DNA from: Sphingomonadaceae bacterium | GTDB lineage: Bacteria > Pseudomonadota > Alphaproteobacteria > Sphingomonadales > Sphingomonadaceae | Direction of reading: 5' to 3' | NCBI GenBank assembly: GCA_947473355.1 | Contig: CANJCQ010000048.1 | Coordinates: 1 to 32,118 of the forward strand | Length of the DNA stretch: 32,118 nucleotides | Shown here: positions 23,858 to 32,051 of the stretch, piece by piece | How positions within the stretch are numbered: the stretch's first letter is position 1 | Layout: each line of letters begins with the position of its first letter | Notes under the pieces: model-generated | What the model was told of the DNA's origin: nothing | The model's input: the letters and a program-made list of their open reading frames with translations, nothing else | Databases searched by the model: none | Position numbers and translations under genes: made by a program

Positions 23858-23881
23858 GGGGACACCCAATAGGGTGTCCCC
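23858..23881. repeat. REP-like hairpin (family C), perfect 10-bp stem
   Basis: GGGGACACCC-aata-GGGTGTCCCC. Relative to the hairpin at 23797, T-to-C in the left arm is matched by A-to-G in the right arm, and the stem stays paired. Confidence 0.85.
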
Positions 23882-23997
23882 GGTATGTGGGTCCCCACCA
23901 AATCCGGTTGCATCCGGCCGCTGCAAGCTGCAAGCCTGCCTGCAATCGGGCATTTCCTGGCAAGCATCAGGAAAAAGCCGCTTTGGGGAGATGGAGC

Positions 23998-24879
23998 ATG
24001 GATGAACTCAAGGGGCGTATTGCAGTCGTAACCGGCTCAAGCGCCGGTATTGGCGAGGCGGCGGCCGAGCGGCTGGCTTCGGCTGGCGCGATTGTTGTCT
24101 GCGGGGCGAGAACTGTGGGGGATGAGGCGAATCCGCAGCCGCAGACTTTGGCCAACACCGTGGCAAAAATCCGTGCGCGGGGCGGCGAGGCCTATGCCCA
24201 TATGCTGGATGTTGCCGATCCCGCGTCGCGGGCCGAATTCATGGACTGGGTGCTCGGGAAATTTGGCAGGATCGACGTGCTGGTCAACAATGCCGGCATT
24301 TCGGGAATTTCGGGCAAGCGGGTGTGGGAGATGTCTGAAAAGCACTTCCGGCTGGTGTTCGAGATCGATGTGTTCGCCGTGCGTGATCTGGTCGTGCGCG
24401 CTCTTCCGGGGATGATGGCGCAAGGGTGGGGGCGGATTGTCAATGTTTCGTCCACGGCTGCTGATCGCTCTGCCCCCAATCCCGCCGGTCCGCCCTTCCT
24501 CGACTATCACCGCAATGCGGGGACGGCCCAGTATTGCGCGGCAAGGTCTGCAGTGAACCTGTTTACCCGGGTGCTGGCCGCCGAGCTTTATGGCACCTGC
24601 ATTTCCGCCAATACCGTCGCGCCGGTCAATTCGGTGATCACGCCCAATGTTCAGGCGTCGATCGATGCGGGCAGGGTCAGCCGGGATCGCTTCAAGGCGC
24701 CGGAAGATCCCGAAGTGATGGCCGAGGCAATTCTCGCGCTGTGCCTGGTGGACCCCGATGTTTCGACTGGGCTGACGACATACAGTGGCCAGTATCTTGC
24801 CGAGATCGGGCGCCAGGTGCGGGGCCGGGATGGCAAGGAATTCGATGCAAGGATAACCACTGAATCCGTGAAGTATTAG
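23998..24879 (+). CDS. SDR oxidoreductase with Lys-to-Arg in the catalytic motif
   Basis: Encodes 293 aa from the ATG at 23998 (GGGGAG upstream). The Rossmann motif is VTGSSAGIGEAAAERL (11-26), NNAG is at 97-100, catalytic Ser at 151/152 (NVSSTAA). The usual Y-x3-K reads Y179-C-A-A-R183, so Lys is Arg; DNA in this codon is AGG, clearly readable. Lys normally lowers the Tyr pKa and binds the nicotinamide ribose. Loss of activity, or an altered role, is possible. Extra residues around 155-175 precede the catalytic Tyr. A second SDR gene starts 27 nt later, so the two probably form an operon. Substrate unknown. Confidence 0.87.
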   Translation: MDELKGRIAVVTGSSAGIGEAAAERLASAGAIVVCGARTVGDEANPQPQTLANTVAKIRARGGEAYAHMLDVADPASRAEFMDWVLGKFGRIDVLVNNAGISGISGKRVWEMSEKHFRLVFEIDVFAVRDLVVRALPGMMAQGWGRIVNVSSTAADRSAPNPAGPPFLDYHRNAGTAQYCAARSAVNLFTRVLAAELYGTCISANTVAPVNSVITPNVQASIDAGRVSRDRFKAPEDPEVMAEAILALCLVDPDVSTGLTTYSGQYLAEIGRQVRGRDGKEFDARITTESVKY

Positions 24880-24906
24880 GCTTGCGGCGGCCCGGGGAGG
24901 CTCAAT

Positions 24907-25671
24907 ATGACACAGATATTCTCGCTCGCGGGAAAAGTGGCGCTGGTGACCGGTGCCGGGCAGGGCGCCGGGGCGGGGATCGCTGCGCTGTTTGCGAGGC
25001 AAGGCGCTGCAATCATCGTCAACGATGTTGTCGGCGAACGGGCCGAGGCGCAGGCGCAGGCCATCCGGGATGCGGGCGGCAAGGCAGTCGCACAGGCATT
25101 CGATGTCACGGATCTGGAGGCTGTGCGCCGCGGCATTGCGGCGGGGGAATCCGCGCTGGGCGGCCCCGTGGACATTCTGGTCAACAATGCCGGCAATGGC
25201 GGGGCCGAGGGGCCGCTCAGGATGCTGCCCTTCGCCGATCTTCCGCCGGAAGCCTGGCAAGCGACATTGGCGGTCAATATCTACGGCGCGATGAACTGCC
25301 TGCATGTCGTGCTGAAACCGATGGTCACGCGCGGCTGGGGGCGGATCATAACCATTGCTTCGACGGCCGGAACGCAGGGGATCAACGGCGGCATGGCGCA
25401 TTACGGCGCGGGCAAGGGCGGTTCGATTGCGCTGACCCGGCACATAGCCCTGGAGAATGCCCGGTTCGGCATTACCGCCAACTCGGTCGCGCTGGGGCTT
25501 ATTCGCCAGGACGATAGCGAGCTTTTCAACAAGCTGGCCAGATCCCTGCCTGTCGGCCGGCGCGGCACCCCGGAAGATGTCGCCGCACTATGCCTCTATA
25601 TCGCGTCCGAAGAGGCTGGCTGGTTTACCGGGCAGACCGTTGAATTGAATGGCGGCGCGTTTACGACCTAG
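24907..25671 (+). CDS. SDR oxidoreductase
   Basis: Encodes 254 aa, classical SDR length. NAD(P) motif VTGAGQGAGAGIAALFARQG (14-33), NNAG, catalytic Ser (IASTAGTQG) and intact Y-G-A-G-K (HYGAGKGG). After the last strand, the usual NSVAPG is NSVALG, so the conserved Pro is Leu. The end TGQTVELNGGAFTT is typical. Strong GGGAGG site 6 nt before ATG. It oxidises or reduces a hydroxyl/keto group with a nicotinamide cofactor, in the cytoplasm. Downstream of the variant SDR, likely in the same operon. Substrate unknown. Confidence 0.92.
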   Translation: MTQIFSLAGKVALVTGAGQGAGAGIAALFARQGAAIIVNDVVGERAEAQAQAIRDAGGKAVAQAFDVTDLEAVRRGIAAGESALGGPVDILVNNAGNGGAEGPLRMLPFADLPPEAWQATLAVNIYGAMNCLHVVLKPMVTRGWGRIITIASTAGTQGINGGMAHYGAGKGGSIALTRHIALENARFGITANSVALGLIRQDDSELFNKLARSLPVGRRGTPEDVAALCLYIASEEAGWFTGQTVELNGGAFTT

Positions 25672-25876
25672 GCGACGCGGTGTTTGGTGACAGTGCGCCA
25701 AATGCCTCAAATGCTAACTAAGCTTAATTAGTAAAAGCTAACCTCACATAGTATATCCTTGTATTACTTATTATAAAAATGCTTTCAAATGAAAGTATCG
25801 TGATATTATCGCGACTCTGATCAGTTAAGTCCTGACAGAATGCCTGCAGTGACTGGATCAGGAGGAGCACTGCGAT
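25672..25876 (+). promoter_or_regulatory. AT-rich upstream region of the TonB-family gene
   Basis: Most of this 205-bp space is strikingly AT-rich for the window (around 25710-25800). It contains CTTTCAAATGAAAG (CTTTC/GAAAG stem) and several possible -10 boxes such as TATAAA-like TTATAAAAAT, but no single -35/-10 pair stands out. It probably holds the promoter. Confidence 0.4.
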
Positions 25877-26530
25877 ATGTCCTATATTGACCGGAAGCAT
25901 AGCAGCAACCGTACGGCGACGATTATTGCCGTATCCATAATCGAAGCGGCGGCGATCTTTGCGGTGGTGCGGGGGTTGACTGTTACTTTCACGCGGGATC
26001 CGCCGCCGCCGCGGTTGGAGGGCGAACAGATCTACCTTCCGCCCCCGCCAGTGCCGATACCGCATCCCACGCCGTCAGCCCAGCCGAGCCATCAGCCGGA
26101 CCATGTGATCCCCGCCCGCAATACTCTTGCGACCGGGCCGACCGTCCCGCTGGGGCCGGTGCCGATGCCCACGGCCAGCCCGGTGCCGATGGCGACGCCC
26201 GAGCCCTTCATCGAACCGCCGGGGCCGCAGTTCGCGCCCCGTTCGGCGCGGCCCATCGGGCGGCCTTCGGGCTGGGTGACCAGCAATGACTATCCCGCGC
26301 GCGATCTGCGCGAGGGCAATTCGGGGGTGACGGGGTTCCGGCTCAGTATTGGCAGCGATGGCCGGGTGCTGTCTTGCGCGGTCACTGCGTCGAGCGGCTT
26401 TCCGGGGCTGGACCGGGCGACTTGCGACAACCTGACGCGCCGGGCGCGGTTCGAGCCGGCGAGCGATGGTGCGGGGGCGAAAGTGGCGGGGACTTATAGC
26501 AACAACATTCGCTGGGTGATCCCGGAGTGA
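25877..26530 (+). CDS. TonB-family energy transducer
   Basis: Encodes 217 aa. An N-terminal membrane helix (about 14-34) leads into a long Pro-rich spacer (about 42-115: PPPPRLEG, LPPPPVPIPHPTP, PLGPVPMP), then a C-terminal TonB domain (about 130-217) with TGFRLSIGSDGRVLSCAVTA, SSGFPGLDRATC and NIRWVIPE. It should sit in the inner membrane with its C-terminus in the periplasm, coupling the proton-motive force to outer-membrane receptors or acting as a periplasmic linker. ExbB/ExbD and a receptor are not adjacent. AGGAGG lies before the start, at a loose distance. It stands alone after an AT-rich region. Confidence 0.88.
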   Translation: MSYIDRKHSSNRTATIIAVSIIEAAAIFAVVRGLTVTFTRDPPPPRLEGEQIYLPPPPVPIPHPTPSAQPSHQPDHVIPARNTLATGPTVPLGPVPMPTASPVPMATPEPFIEPPGPQFAPRSARPIGRPSGWVTSNDYPARDLREGNSGVTGFRLSIGSDGRVLSCAVTASSGFPGLDRATCDNLTRRARFEPASDGAGAKVAGTYSNNIRWVIPE

Positions 26531-26562
26531 GGTGAGGGGGCTGTTGCGCCAATCATAAACCT

Positions 26563-26658
26563 CGTCATTCCCGCACCAGCGGGAACCCATCTCCAGCACT
26601 ATCGGTTTGAGCAAATTTCTAGTCCGGGAGATAGGTCCCCGCCTGCGCGGGGATGACG
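26563..26658. repeat. 96-bp palindromic element (family B), copy 2
   Basis: Arms CGTCATTCCCGC and GCGGGGATGACG, centre GCACTATCGGTTTGAGCAA. This is the reverse complement of the copy at 22106-22201, same length, roughly 88% identical by eye. The pair encloses about 4.4 kb. Confidence 0.85.
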
Positions 26659-26811
26659 AAGAGGGGTAGGGCAGGTGACGGCATGTCTTGCAAGTCCGGC
26701 GGGGGAGGATTGGTGGGACTTTCCCGCTTGTATTGCGGCCCTGCCTCAAGCAATGGGGCGCGCGAATGGGGCCGGCACTGGCCTTCAATCTAGCTCACGG
26801 AATTGGCCTCA

Positions 26812-27786
26812 ATGACAGACACACAGCGGCAGGCCCGCTATTCGATCCAGAAGCGCGTGCTGGTGACCGGCGGGGCGGGGTTTATCGGCTCGCATCTGTG
26901 CGCGCGGCTGATCGAGCAGGGGCACAATGTGCTGTGCGTCGATAACTTCTTTACTGGCACCCGGGCGAACGTCGCTTCGCTGCTGGGCAATCCCAATTTC
27001 GAGCTGATGCGCCATGATGTGACCTTCCCGCTCTATGTCGAGGTCGACGAGATCTATAATCTCGCCTGCCCGGCCTCGCCGATTCACTATCAGTTCGATC
27101 CGGTGCAGACGACCAAGACCAGCGTGATCGGCGCGGTCAACATGCTGGGGCTGGCCAAGCGCCTCAGGGTGCCGATCCTGCAGGCTTCGACCAGCGAGGT
27201 TTATGGCGATCCGCATGTGCATCCGCAGGTGGAAGACTATTGGGGCAATGTGAACCCGATCGGGCCGCGCTCATGCTATGACGAGGGCAAGCGCTGCGCC
27301 GAGACGCTGTTCTTCGATTATCGCCGCCAGCATGATCTGGCGATCAAGGTGGTGCGCATCTTCAACACCTATGGCCCGCACATGCATCCCAACGACGGGC
27401 GGGTGGTCTCGAACTTCATCGTCCAGGCGCTGCGCGGCGAGGATATCACTATCTATGGCGAGGGCCAGCAGACGCGCTCATTCTGCTATGTTGACGATCT
27501 GGTGGCGGGGCTGATGGCGATGATGGCGACGGGCGACGAGGTGACCGGGCCGGTTAACCTCGGCAATCCGGGCGAGTTTTCGATGATCGAGCTGGCTGAG
27601 CTGGTGATCGAGCTGACCGGCAGCAAGTCCAAGCTGGTCTATCAGGACCTGCCGCCCGATGATCCCAAGCAGCGCCAGCCCGATATTGCCAAGGCCAGGG
27701 CGGAGCTGGGCTGGGATGTGACCGTGCCGCTGCGCGCGGGGCTGGCCAAGACGATTGATTATTTCCGCGGGGTTGTGGGGGGATAG
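26812..27786 (+). CDS. UDP-glucuronate decarboxylase (UDP-xylose synthase)
   Basis: Encodes 324 aa from the ATG at 26812; an in-frame TTG at 26803 is an alternative start. The extended-SDR NAD motif is [12 protein letters not shown] (18-29). The family signature follows: [13 protein letters not shown] (128-140), Y156-DEGK160-R (catalytic Tyr and Lys) and [13 protein letters not shown]. It decarboxylates UDP-glucuronate to UDP-xylose in the cytoplasm, a donor for surface polysaccharide or LPS. No other UDP-sugar gene is beside it, but a flippase and a glycosyltransferase lie about 2-3 kb away on the opposite strand. Epimerase activity is the main alternative. Confidence 0.92.
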   Translation: MTDTQRQARYSIQKRVLVTGGAGFIGSHLCARLIEQGHNVLCVDNFFTGTRANVASLLGNPNFELMRHDVTFPLYVEVDEIYNLACPASPIHYQFDPVQTTKTSVIGAVNMLGLAKRLRVPILQASTSEVYGDPHVHPQVEDYWGNVNPIGPRSCYDEGKRCAETLFFDYRRQHDLAIKVVRIFNTYGPHMHPNDGRVVSNFIVQALRGEDITIYGEGQQTRSFCYVDDLVAGLMAMMATGDEVTGPVNLGNPGEFSMIELAELVIELTGSKSKLVYQDLPPDDPKQRQPDIAKARAELGWDVTVPLRAGLAKTIDYFRGVVGG

Positions 27787-27810
27787 GGCTTTCTCGAGCC
27801 AGACTGGCGC

Positions 27811-28000
27811 ACCCTCTTCTTCCCCCTCGATGGGGGAAGGATACGAAGACCTGGTCCTGCGCCGCAGGGCCTGGTCGCAGTTGGATGGGGGTGATCTGGC
27901 CGGAAACGCCGCGCTCGGTTGAGAGCGCACCCCCACCCAACCTTCGCTAGTCGGCAAGCCGCCAAGCTTTGGTATCCCTCCCCCATCAAGGGGGAGGAAA
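27811..28000. repeat. Inverted pair of T/C-rich hairpins (family D)
   Basis: CTTCCCCC-tcgat-GGGGGAAG (27819-27839) and CCTCCCCC-atcaa-GGGGGAGG (27977-27997) face each other, with matching flanks (GGATAC and GGTATCC). Read in opposite directions, they are copies of one 30-bp element. They fill the space between convergent genes (UDP-xylose synthase and aspartic protease) and may serve as a bidirectional terminator. No clean U-run follows either stem. Confidence 0.7.
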
Positions 28001-28013
28001 GAGTGCGGAAGGC

Positions 28014-28919
28014 CTAACTCCCAAGCTCCGGCAGATCAAAATAGATCCGGTTCGCGGCGAAATCGATTGCCACGCGTTTGAACAGCTTCAGCTCGCGCAT
28101 GCCCAATAGCAGGGCAGGGCGGCGGGTGAGGCCCAGATACTCGAACACGGGCGAGTCGGTATAGGCGACCATCAGGTTGGTGATGTCGAATTCGCCCACC
28201 GAAAGCTTGCGCGGAAAGCCGAGTTCTGCGGAGATGGTCTGGCCGGTGACGCTGGTCAGGGTGACCAGTTCCTGCAGCCCGCGCTTGCTCATCGCCCGTT
28301 GCATCGCGCGGTTGCCGATCGAGGTGTTGGCACCGGTGTCGATGATGACGTCCGCGCGCACGCCATCGATCACGGCATTGGTCATGATCAGCTGGCCCAG
28401 CCGCCGCCGCGCGGTGACGACAATGTCGAAGCCCCGGTTGCCGCCCTGGCTGCGCACATCGCCGATAGTGAACTGGCGCTTGTCGAAATCGAGGAGGACG
28501 CGCTGGCGCTGCAGGCTGTCTATCCCGACGATGCCATCGGCGCCGATGTCGCGGCTCTCGAACAGCACCACTTCCATGTTGTAGAACGAGCGGCGGCCGA
28601 GGCCGATCTCGTCGACCAGCGCGGTGTCGGCAGCTTCGGTGCCGGCAATCCCGATAATGCGGGCGCGGCGCGAGGGGGGCAGGGCCAGCCGCTCGGCTAT
28701 CGATCGCGCGACCACGGTGCTCTGCGAGCCAGTGTCGATGACGAAGTTGAAAGTGTCCTTTGCGCCGATCCGCACGGGAACCGTCATCCGCTCTTCGCGG
28801 TCGATCTGGGTCTTGATGACTTCGATGTCGATTGCAGCAACCGGTTCGGCCGAGGCAAAGGCGGGGGTGGCTGCGCCAAGGGCCAGCATGGATCCTGCAA
28901 TGGCAGCCAGTTTGGGCAT
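28014..28919 (-). CDS. Retropepsin-like aspartic protease with two DTG motifs
   Basis: Encodes 301 aa from the ATG at 28919. A signal peptide covers about 1-23 (AFASA|EP), so it is periplasmic. Two retropepsin-like domains occur in one chain: NFVIDTGSQSTVVARSI (58-74, D62-T-G64) and DVIIDTGANTSIGNRAM (190-206, D194-T-G196), each followed by hydrophobic strand pairs. A single-chain double-DTG protein mimics the homodimeric retropepsin active site, which needs two such motifs. Substrate unknown. GAGAGG precedes the start. It stands alone, 57 nt from the flippase gene on the same strand. Confidence 0.87.
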   Translation of the reverse strand: MPKLAAIAGSMLALGAATPAFASAEPVAAIDIEVIKTQIDREERMTVPVRIGAKDTFNFVIDTGSQSTVVARSIAERLALPPSRRARIIGIAGTEAADTALVDEIGLGRRSFYNMEVVLFESRDIGADGIVGIDSLQRQRVLLDFDKRQFTIGDVRSQGGNRGFDIVVTARRRLGQLIMTNAVIDGVRADVIIDTGANTSIGNRAMQRAMSKRGLQELVTLTSVTGQTISAELGFPRKLSVGEFDITNLMVAYTDSPVFEYLGLTRRPALLLGMRELKLFKRVAIDFAANRIYFDLPELGS

Positions 28920-28975
28920 GATCCAGCCTCTCGCCGTGCCCTTATGGCGCAAAATGGCTCGCTATGCCAGCGGAC

Positions 28976-30445
28976 TCAGGCGGCGGGTGCGGGCCGCCGC
29001 CGGATGAGGGCGTGGAGCAGGTGGCCTGCCAGATCGACCACTTCCTTATAGGCCGGGTGGCGCAGCAACCTGAGCGCGATCAGCCAGCAAAACGCGCCCA
29101 GCAAGCCGGATAGCGCCAGCTGCGCCAGACCGGCCTGCGCCGGGCCGTCCCATATCGCATAAAACAATACCGCCGGACCCAGCGCGGCCAGCGTGGCCCC
29201 AGCGCTTTGCAGGTAGATCACTGCTAGGCCCTTCCAGGCAAAGCCCAGCATGTCCTTCATCAGCCCGACATAGATCACGACAAACAGCAGTCCGTGGATC
29301 AGTCGGGATATCGCGACCCAGACCAGGCCGAAAGGTGCGGCCACGGCCAGCAGCAGCACCGATGTTGTCGATTCGGCGACATAGCGCCGGATCAGCTGGC
29401 GCATGCGCCCCAGCAGCATCGGCAGATCGGTGTTGAGCGGCAGTGCAACATAGCAGATCTGCGACAGCGCAATCCACGTGAGCAAGGGAGCGGCAGCGAT
29501 CCAGCGCGGGCCATAGAGCAGGCGGATGATCGGTTCTGCCAGCACGGCGATGCCTGCCATGGCTGGCCAGGTGATCCCGGTATAGGCAGCGACGACCCGC
29601 AGATAGGGCGGCCCCAGCGGATCGCCGCGGTCGCGCACTTGCCGGAAGGCGGGGTAAAACACCCCGGTGACCGCGCCCGCCAGCAGCAGCCGCAATTGTA
29701 TCGCAAGGCCAGCGGCGCGCGCGAACAGGCCGACTGCGGCATTGTCGATCAGCCGGCCGATGACCAGTTCGGGCGCGCGTGCGGTTATCGAGCCGCAGAT
29801 GGCCTGCACCGAATTGGTCCCGCCAAGCTGAAAGATCGGCTTGGTGTCCGCCAGTCGCAGCGGCCAGGGCAGCATCACGCCTGCGCGCCACTGGGCAACC
29901 ACCATGCGCGCCGCTTGCTGGGCAAATGCGCCCCAGGCCAGCGCCAGCGCGCCGTGGCCTTTCATCGCCAGACTGCATGCCACCGCTGCATTGGCCAGCG
30001 ACGAGCAGATTTCGATGAGCGCGTTGGATTTGAAATCCATCCGCCGTTGGCAGATCGCCTGCGGGACGATGGCCAATGGCACCAGCAAATAGGATGCGGC
30101 GATGATCTTCGCCACGGGCAAAATCTGCGGATTGCCATAGAAGTGAGCAATCGGTGCGGCGGCGAACAGGGCCAGGATGGCGATCCCGCCGGCAAAGACG
30201 ACAGAAATGGTGAAGGCCGTCGCCAGCTTTTCCGGAGTAAGCTCGCGTTCGCCGGTGATGAAGCGATTGACCCCGAAGTCCTGCAGAAATGCGACCAGGG
30301 TGATCGCCGCGAAGGCTATCGAGAACAGCCCCAGCTGATCTGGAGTGATGAACCAGCGTGCCAGCACCACGCTGGTCGCAAACTGGATGGCGAAAGAAGC
30401 ATATTGCGAGACCATGGCCCAGACCGCTGCCGTGCGGACGTTCAT
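28976..30445 (-). CDS. Polysaccharide flippase (Wzx / MATE-like)
   Basis: Encodes 489 aa from the ATG at 30445, with about 12 to 14 membrane helices. The N-terminal pattern VVLARWFITPDQLGLFSIAF (near 21-40) and the FLQDFGVNRFITG segment are typical of the polysaccharide transporter/oligosaccharide flippase family. It should move lipid-linked glycan across the inner membrane. The start overlaps the stop of the glycosyltransferase gene (ATGA), so the two are coupled and likely in one pathway. Charged residues in the membrane helices are not fully resolved here. It is probably a lipopolysaccharide/exopolysaccharide exporter. Confidence 0.9.
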   Translation of the reverse strand: MNVRTAAVWAMVSQYASFAIQFATSVVLARWFITPDQLGLFSIAFAAITLVAFLQDFGVNRFITGERELTPEKLATAFTISVVFAGGIAILALFAAAPIAHFYGNPQILPVAKIIAASYLLVPLAIVPQAICQRRMDFKSNALIEICSSLANAAVACSLAMKGHGALALAWGAFAQQAARMVVAQWRAGVMLPWPLRLADTKPIFQLGGTNSVQAICGSITARAPELVIGRLIDNAAVGLFARAAGLAIQLRLLLAGAVTGVFYPAFRQVRDRGDPLGPPYLRVVAAYTGITWPAMAGIAVLAEPIIRLLYGPRWIAAAPLLTWIALSQICYVALPLNTDLPMLLGRMRQLIRRYVAESTTSVLLLAVAAPFGLVWVAISRLIHGLLFVVIYVGLMKDMLGFAWKGLAVIYLQSAGATLAALGPAVLFYAIWDGPAQAGLAQLALSGLLGAFCWLIALRLLRHPAYKEVVDLAGHLLHALIRRRPAPAA

Positions 30446-31437
30446 CGACTCGCGCCTGCCAGTGAGGAGGCAAGCTGCATGGCGCGCGCTGGCTCGCCGA
30501 ACCTGATCAGCCGGACAACCGTGCGCCACAGGTCCATGCCGCCGCCGCCATCGCCGATATGGCGCAACAGCAGGTTAAAACCTTCGCCGCGCATGGCCTC
30601 GGGTGAATAGACCAGGCCGCGTGCGACTTTCCCGCGCACCGCCTGCGTGATCCCCGGGCGGCCGAACAAGTCATCGAGCTGTTCGAGCCGGGGCATCACG
30701 TCCAGTTCCGCCGTGGGGTCGGGCCGTCCGGCCCGGCGCTCAAGCCAGGCGAAATAGGCAATCGTGGCATTGGTCTTCTGCTCGACGATATGCCGGTTGC
30801 TGACCTGGCTGTCGGTGCGGCGATATTTCAGCAAAGGTTCCTGGAGGCTGCACAGCTTGGTCAGATCGGCAAGCCGCAGCCACAGATCGTAGTCCTCGCA
30901 ATGCTTGAAGGCCGGGTGATAGCCACCGGCGGCCAGCACCGGATCGCGGCGATACATTGTCGCCGGATGGCATAGCGGGGTGCTGTGGTGCACTGCCTCG
31001 AGAAAGCCCGCATGATCGGATGGGTGATCCTGACCGATGTTCGGCATGACCTGTCCGTCCGCGTCAATATCGTCCGCCCACGAACTGACCACGCCATAAT
31101 CGGGATTCGCGGCAAGGAAGGCGAACTGGCGCTCAAACCGTTCGGGGTAGGCGATATCGTCGCCATCCATCCGGGCGATGATTGGTGCCCGGGATTCGGC
31201 CAGCAATTGGTTGAGACTGGCGATAAGCCCACGATTTTCCCGGTGAATCGCGCGAATCCGCGCATCACGGACGGCATAATGGTCGATAACCGCCGCTGAT
31301 CCATCGGACGAACCGTCGTTGAGAATCAGGAATTCGAAGTCCGTAAAGGTCTGTGCCAGAATACTCTCGATCGCTTCAGCAAGGTAGCGTTCGCCATTGT
31401 AAACGCTCAACGCGACACTGATCGAGGGGCAGTTCAT
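30442..31437 (-). CDS. Family 2 glycosyltransferase
   Basis: Encodes 331 aa from the ATG at 31437; the ATG at 31464 is an alternative, and neither has a strong ribosome site. The GT-A domain starts with ISVALSVYNGERYLAEAIES (6-25), then FEFLILNDGSSDGS (34-47) and the metal-binding ARMDGDDIAYPERFERQ (88-104, D91/D93/D94). The acceptor side has HCEDYDLWLR, as is usual in this family. It transfers a sugar from UDP- or dTDP-sugar to a lipid-linked glycan in the cytoplasm. The flippase start overlaps its stop. It is the first gene after the rRNA promoter region on the opposite strand. Confidence 0.9.
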   Translation of the reverse strand: MNCPSISVALSVYNGERYLAEAIESILAQTFTDFEFLILNDGSSDGSAAVIDHYAVRDARIRAIHRENRGLIASLNQLLAESRAPIIARMDGDDIAYPERFERQFAFLAANPDYGVVSSWADDIDADGQVMPNIGQDHPSDHAGFLEAVHHSTPLCHPATMYRRDPVLAAGGYHPAFKHCEDYDLWLRLADLTKLCSLQEPLLKYRRTDSQVSNRHIVEQKTNATIAYFAWLERRAGRPDPTAELDVMPRLEQLDDLFGRPGITQAVRGKVARGLVYSPEAMRGEGFNLLLRHIGDGGGGMDLWRTVVRLIRFGEPARAMQLASSLAGASR

Positions 31438-31646
31438 GTGACAAAAGTCCCGGTTTTCCGTCATGTTCGCAGGTGATTGTGACCCGGTGCGGGATAGCCA
31501 ATTAAGGTAAACAAACCATGACCTGAGGATGACCTGCCAAATCGCCAGAACGGGCCACATGCGGCGCCTGCGCCAATCGCCAGGCGTCGCCGCCAGGCTG
31601 AAACCCGCAGTTTTCCGGGATTGTGAAACATTTATGCAAAAAGGCG

Positions 31647-31675
31647 TTGACCGACTCACAAGTCGCCCATATAGG
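31647..31675 (+). promoter_or_regulatory. Ribosomal RNA operon promoter P1
   Basis: TTGACC (31647-31652), 17-nt spacer, TATAGG (31670-31675), then a GC-rich discriminator (CCCGTCC) as expected of stringently controlled rrn promoters. It is the best sigma-70 match in this window and stands about 380 nt before the 16S 5' end. Confidence 0.78.
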
Positions 31676-31796
31676 CCCGTCCACCGCAACGGAGCGGCTC
31701 TCAAACGGAGCCAAACCGGAGTGGTCGCCAACACATTCGGGCAGCAGTCCCCCGGTATCTAATCGGGGAGGCTTTGTTGTCCGCTTGTTTGTTGTT

Positions 31797-31810
31797 TGGC
31801 TCTTTGACAT
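31797..31810 (+). promoter_or_regulatory. BoxA-like antitermination site in the rRNA leader
   Basis: GGCTCTTTGACAT resembles the conserved boxA of rrn leaders (TGCTCTTTAACA in E. coli) that binds NusB/S10. It lies about 130 nt after the promoter. Downstream, CCAATC-tacg-GATTGG (32015-32030) could pair in the pre-16S leader. Confidence 0.7.
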
Positions 31811-32051
31811 TGTCGGTTTTAGATGAAGGGACATGTGGGCGACGGCGCCTGCTCCCGGGGCTTCAGGGCTCGGGGTAGCAGTTTAAATTAGTCGTTACCC
31901 GATAGTCACTCTGACGGGGTTTTCCTCGGCAGATGGCTTAACATGTCCTAACGTAACCATACGTTTAGACAAGTGCAGGGTAATTGACCCCTGAATTAAT
32001 TTTACGTCAGATGGCCAATCTACGGATTGGTGCTGTTGTGAGATTGGACAC

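Noticed and set aside
23495..23953. Minus-strand frame through the ribbon-helix-helix gene and hairpins
   Set aside because: It consists of Pro/Ser/Arg-rich reads of repeat sequence with no motif.
24037..25443. 468-codon minus-strand open frame across the two SDR genes
   Set aside because: Both SDR genes on the plus strand have clear motifs and ribosome sites; the antisense frame is Arg/His-rich shadow sequence.
22329..26658. Insertion sequence bounded by the 96-bp elements
   Set aside because: No intact transposase lies inside apart from the RAYT relic, and no target-site duplications are evident at the element borders.
29294..30610. 438-codon plus-strand open frame across flippase and glycosyltransferase
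   Set aside because: It is antisense to a recognisable membrane transporter and has no domain.
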